From the NCBI RefSeq assembly GCF_900112265.1, contig NZ_FOLO01000014.1, forward strand, positions 43,424 through 107,423: DNA of 64,000 bases. Reading direction: 5' to 3'. Position numbers and translations under genes: made by a program. The notes beneath the pieces are model-generated. The model did no database searches. It was given only the letters and a program-made list of their open reading frames with translations, and was not told the DNA's origin. Below are positions 63,659 through 64,000 of this stretch, one piece after another. Source of the DNA: Pseudoalteromonas denitrificans DSM 6059. Lineage in GTDB: Bacteria; Pseudomonadota; Gammaproteobacteria; Enterobacterales; Alteromonadaceae. The number at the start of each line of letters is the position of its first letter. The first letter of the stretch is position 1.

Positions 63659-64000
63659 GGGGCTGTTGATCTTTCACATTGGCAGCCAAATCATTGCACA
63701 CGCCAGTGCTAGCATACTTTCAAACTGTAACTTTAATTTATCATATCTTGTAGCTATAGCACGGAAGTGTTTCAGTCTTGCAAATGCATTTTCAACTAAG
63801 TGCCTATATTTATATAAGCACCAATCTATATCTCCATTACCCGTTTTTGAGTTCTGCTTTCTGGGGATCACAGGGCTTGAATTTCTCTCTCGAACTTTAT
63901 TTCTAATCGCTTCACTATCATAGCCTTTATCCGCGATAACAAAATCACCTTGAGGCAATAATTCAATCAACTCATTTGCTACTTTACTATCATGAACATC
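63659..64000 (-). mobile_element. IS5-family element, cut by right window edge
   Basis: The visible end begins GGGGCTGTTGATCTTT, typical of IS5-type termini, next to TTTA as a possible target duplication. A transposase C-terminus starts 15 bp inside. The other end lies outside the window. Confidence 0.7.
63674..64000 (-). CDS. IS5-family transposase C-terminal part, edge-truncated
   Basis: 109 codons are visible, entering from the right edge as DVHDSKVANELIELLPQGDF. The second aspartate of the DDE triad is in VIADKGYDSEAIR, and the glutamate is in YRHLVENAFARLKHFRAIAT. The end reads CAMIWLPM. The N-terminal half is beyond the window. The frame has no internal break. Confidence 0.85.
   Translation of the reverse strand, partial: DVHDSKVANELIELLPQGDFVIADKGYDSEAIRNKVRERNSSPVIPRKQNSKTGNGDIDWCLYKYRHLVENAFARLKHFRAIATRYDKLKLQFESMLALACAMIWLPM

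Overview
The window is a stretch of AT-rich chromosome from a marine gammaproteobacterium. The gene set suggests an Alteromonadales member of the Pseudoalteromonas/Colwellia type. The pointers are the bamC/gcvR/bcp and perM/bepA/yfgD/wrbA neighbourhoods, a TonB receptor with a flavin halogenase and SapC, purMN, FadE, HrpA and RlmI. This placement is inferred from gene content and order; no rRNA or tRNA gene was found here.

Layout. 1-3.5 kb: a YgjP-like metallopeptidase cut by the left edge, a response regulator with TPRs, and a pentapeptide-repeat/potassium-channel fusion. 3.7-13.3 kb: a sugar-uptake regulon with SapC, halogenase-like flavoprotein, TonB receptor, pgl, pgi and a LacI-type regulator. 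It has three copies of the 14-bp palindrome TGACAACGYTGTCA, two before the receptor gene and one between pgi and the regulator. 13.3-29.5 kb: mainly housekeeping and envelope genes. These are an ankyrin protein, a YjiH-like transporter, bamC, gcvR, bcp, perM, a TusA-like protein, bepA, yfgD, wrbA, a DUF2069 protein, elyC, a Nif3 protein and a large beta-propeller amidohydrolase. dapA is missing from between bamC and gcvR. 29.6-38.3 kb: a LytS/LytTR two-component pair divergent from a secreted S33 hydrolase, an MtfA-type peptidase, purM-purN-DUF3108 and a class II glutamine amidotransferase.

38.3-45 kb is an accessory island and the most unusual part. It holds two paralogous 45-50-residue peptides with a lysine-rich leader ending in GG and a short W-TR-C-PR core, facing the same way about 5.7 kb apart. 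It also holds a third, unrelated GG-leader peptide, co-transcribed with a lipoprotein, that has been split by an IS4-family element. Removing the element and one copy of its 10-bp target duplication restores an in-frame 59-residue peptide whose core is a tandem repeat. Around these lie an IS200/IS605 remnant, an intact gene and its decayed duplicate, a permuted papain-fold enzyme and an SRPBCC protein. No recognisable RiPP modification enzyme or exporter lies in the window, so the peptides are orphans here.

45-64 kb: a secreted M6 metalloprotease, a POT peptide transporter, a sirtuin-like protein without zinc cysteines, and a second 551-residue receiver-TPR protein whose receiver has lost its phosphorylation site. 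A histidine kinase with a small exported partner, acylphosphatase, rlmI, a PilZ protein, hrpA, a globin-coupled diguanylate cyclase and fadE follow. An IS5-type element sits just upstream of fadE and runs off the right edge. A dispersed repeat family with ends like TATACCCAAACCACTTCAAG occurs at 14.75, 34.55-34.82 and 55.83 kb.
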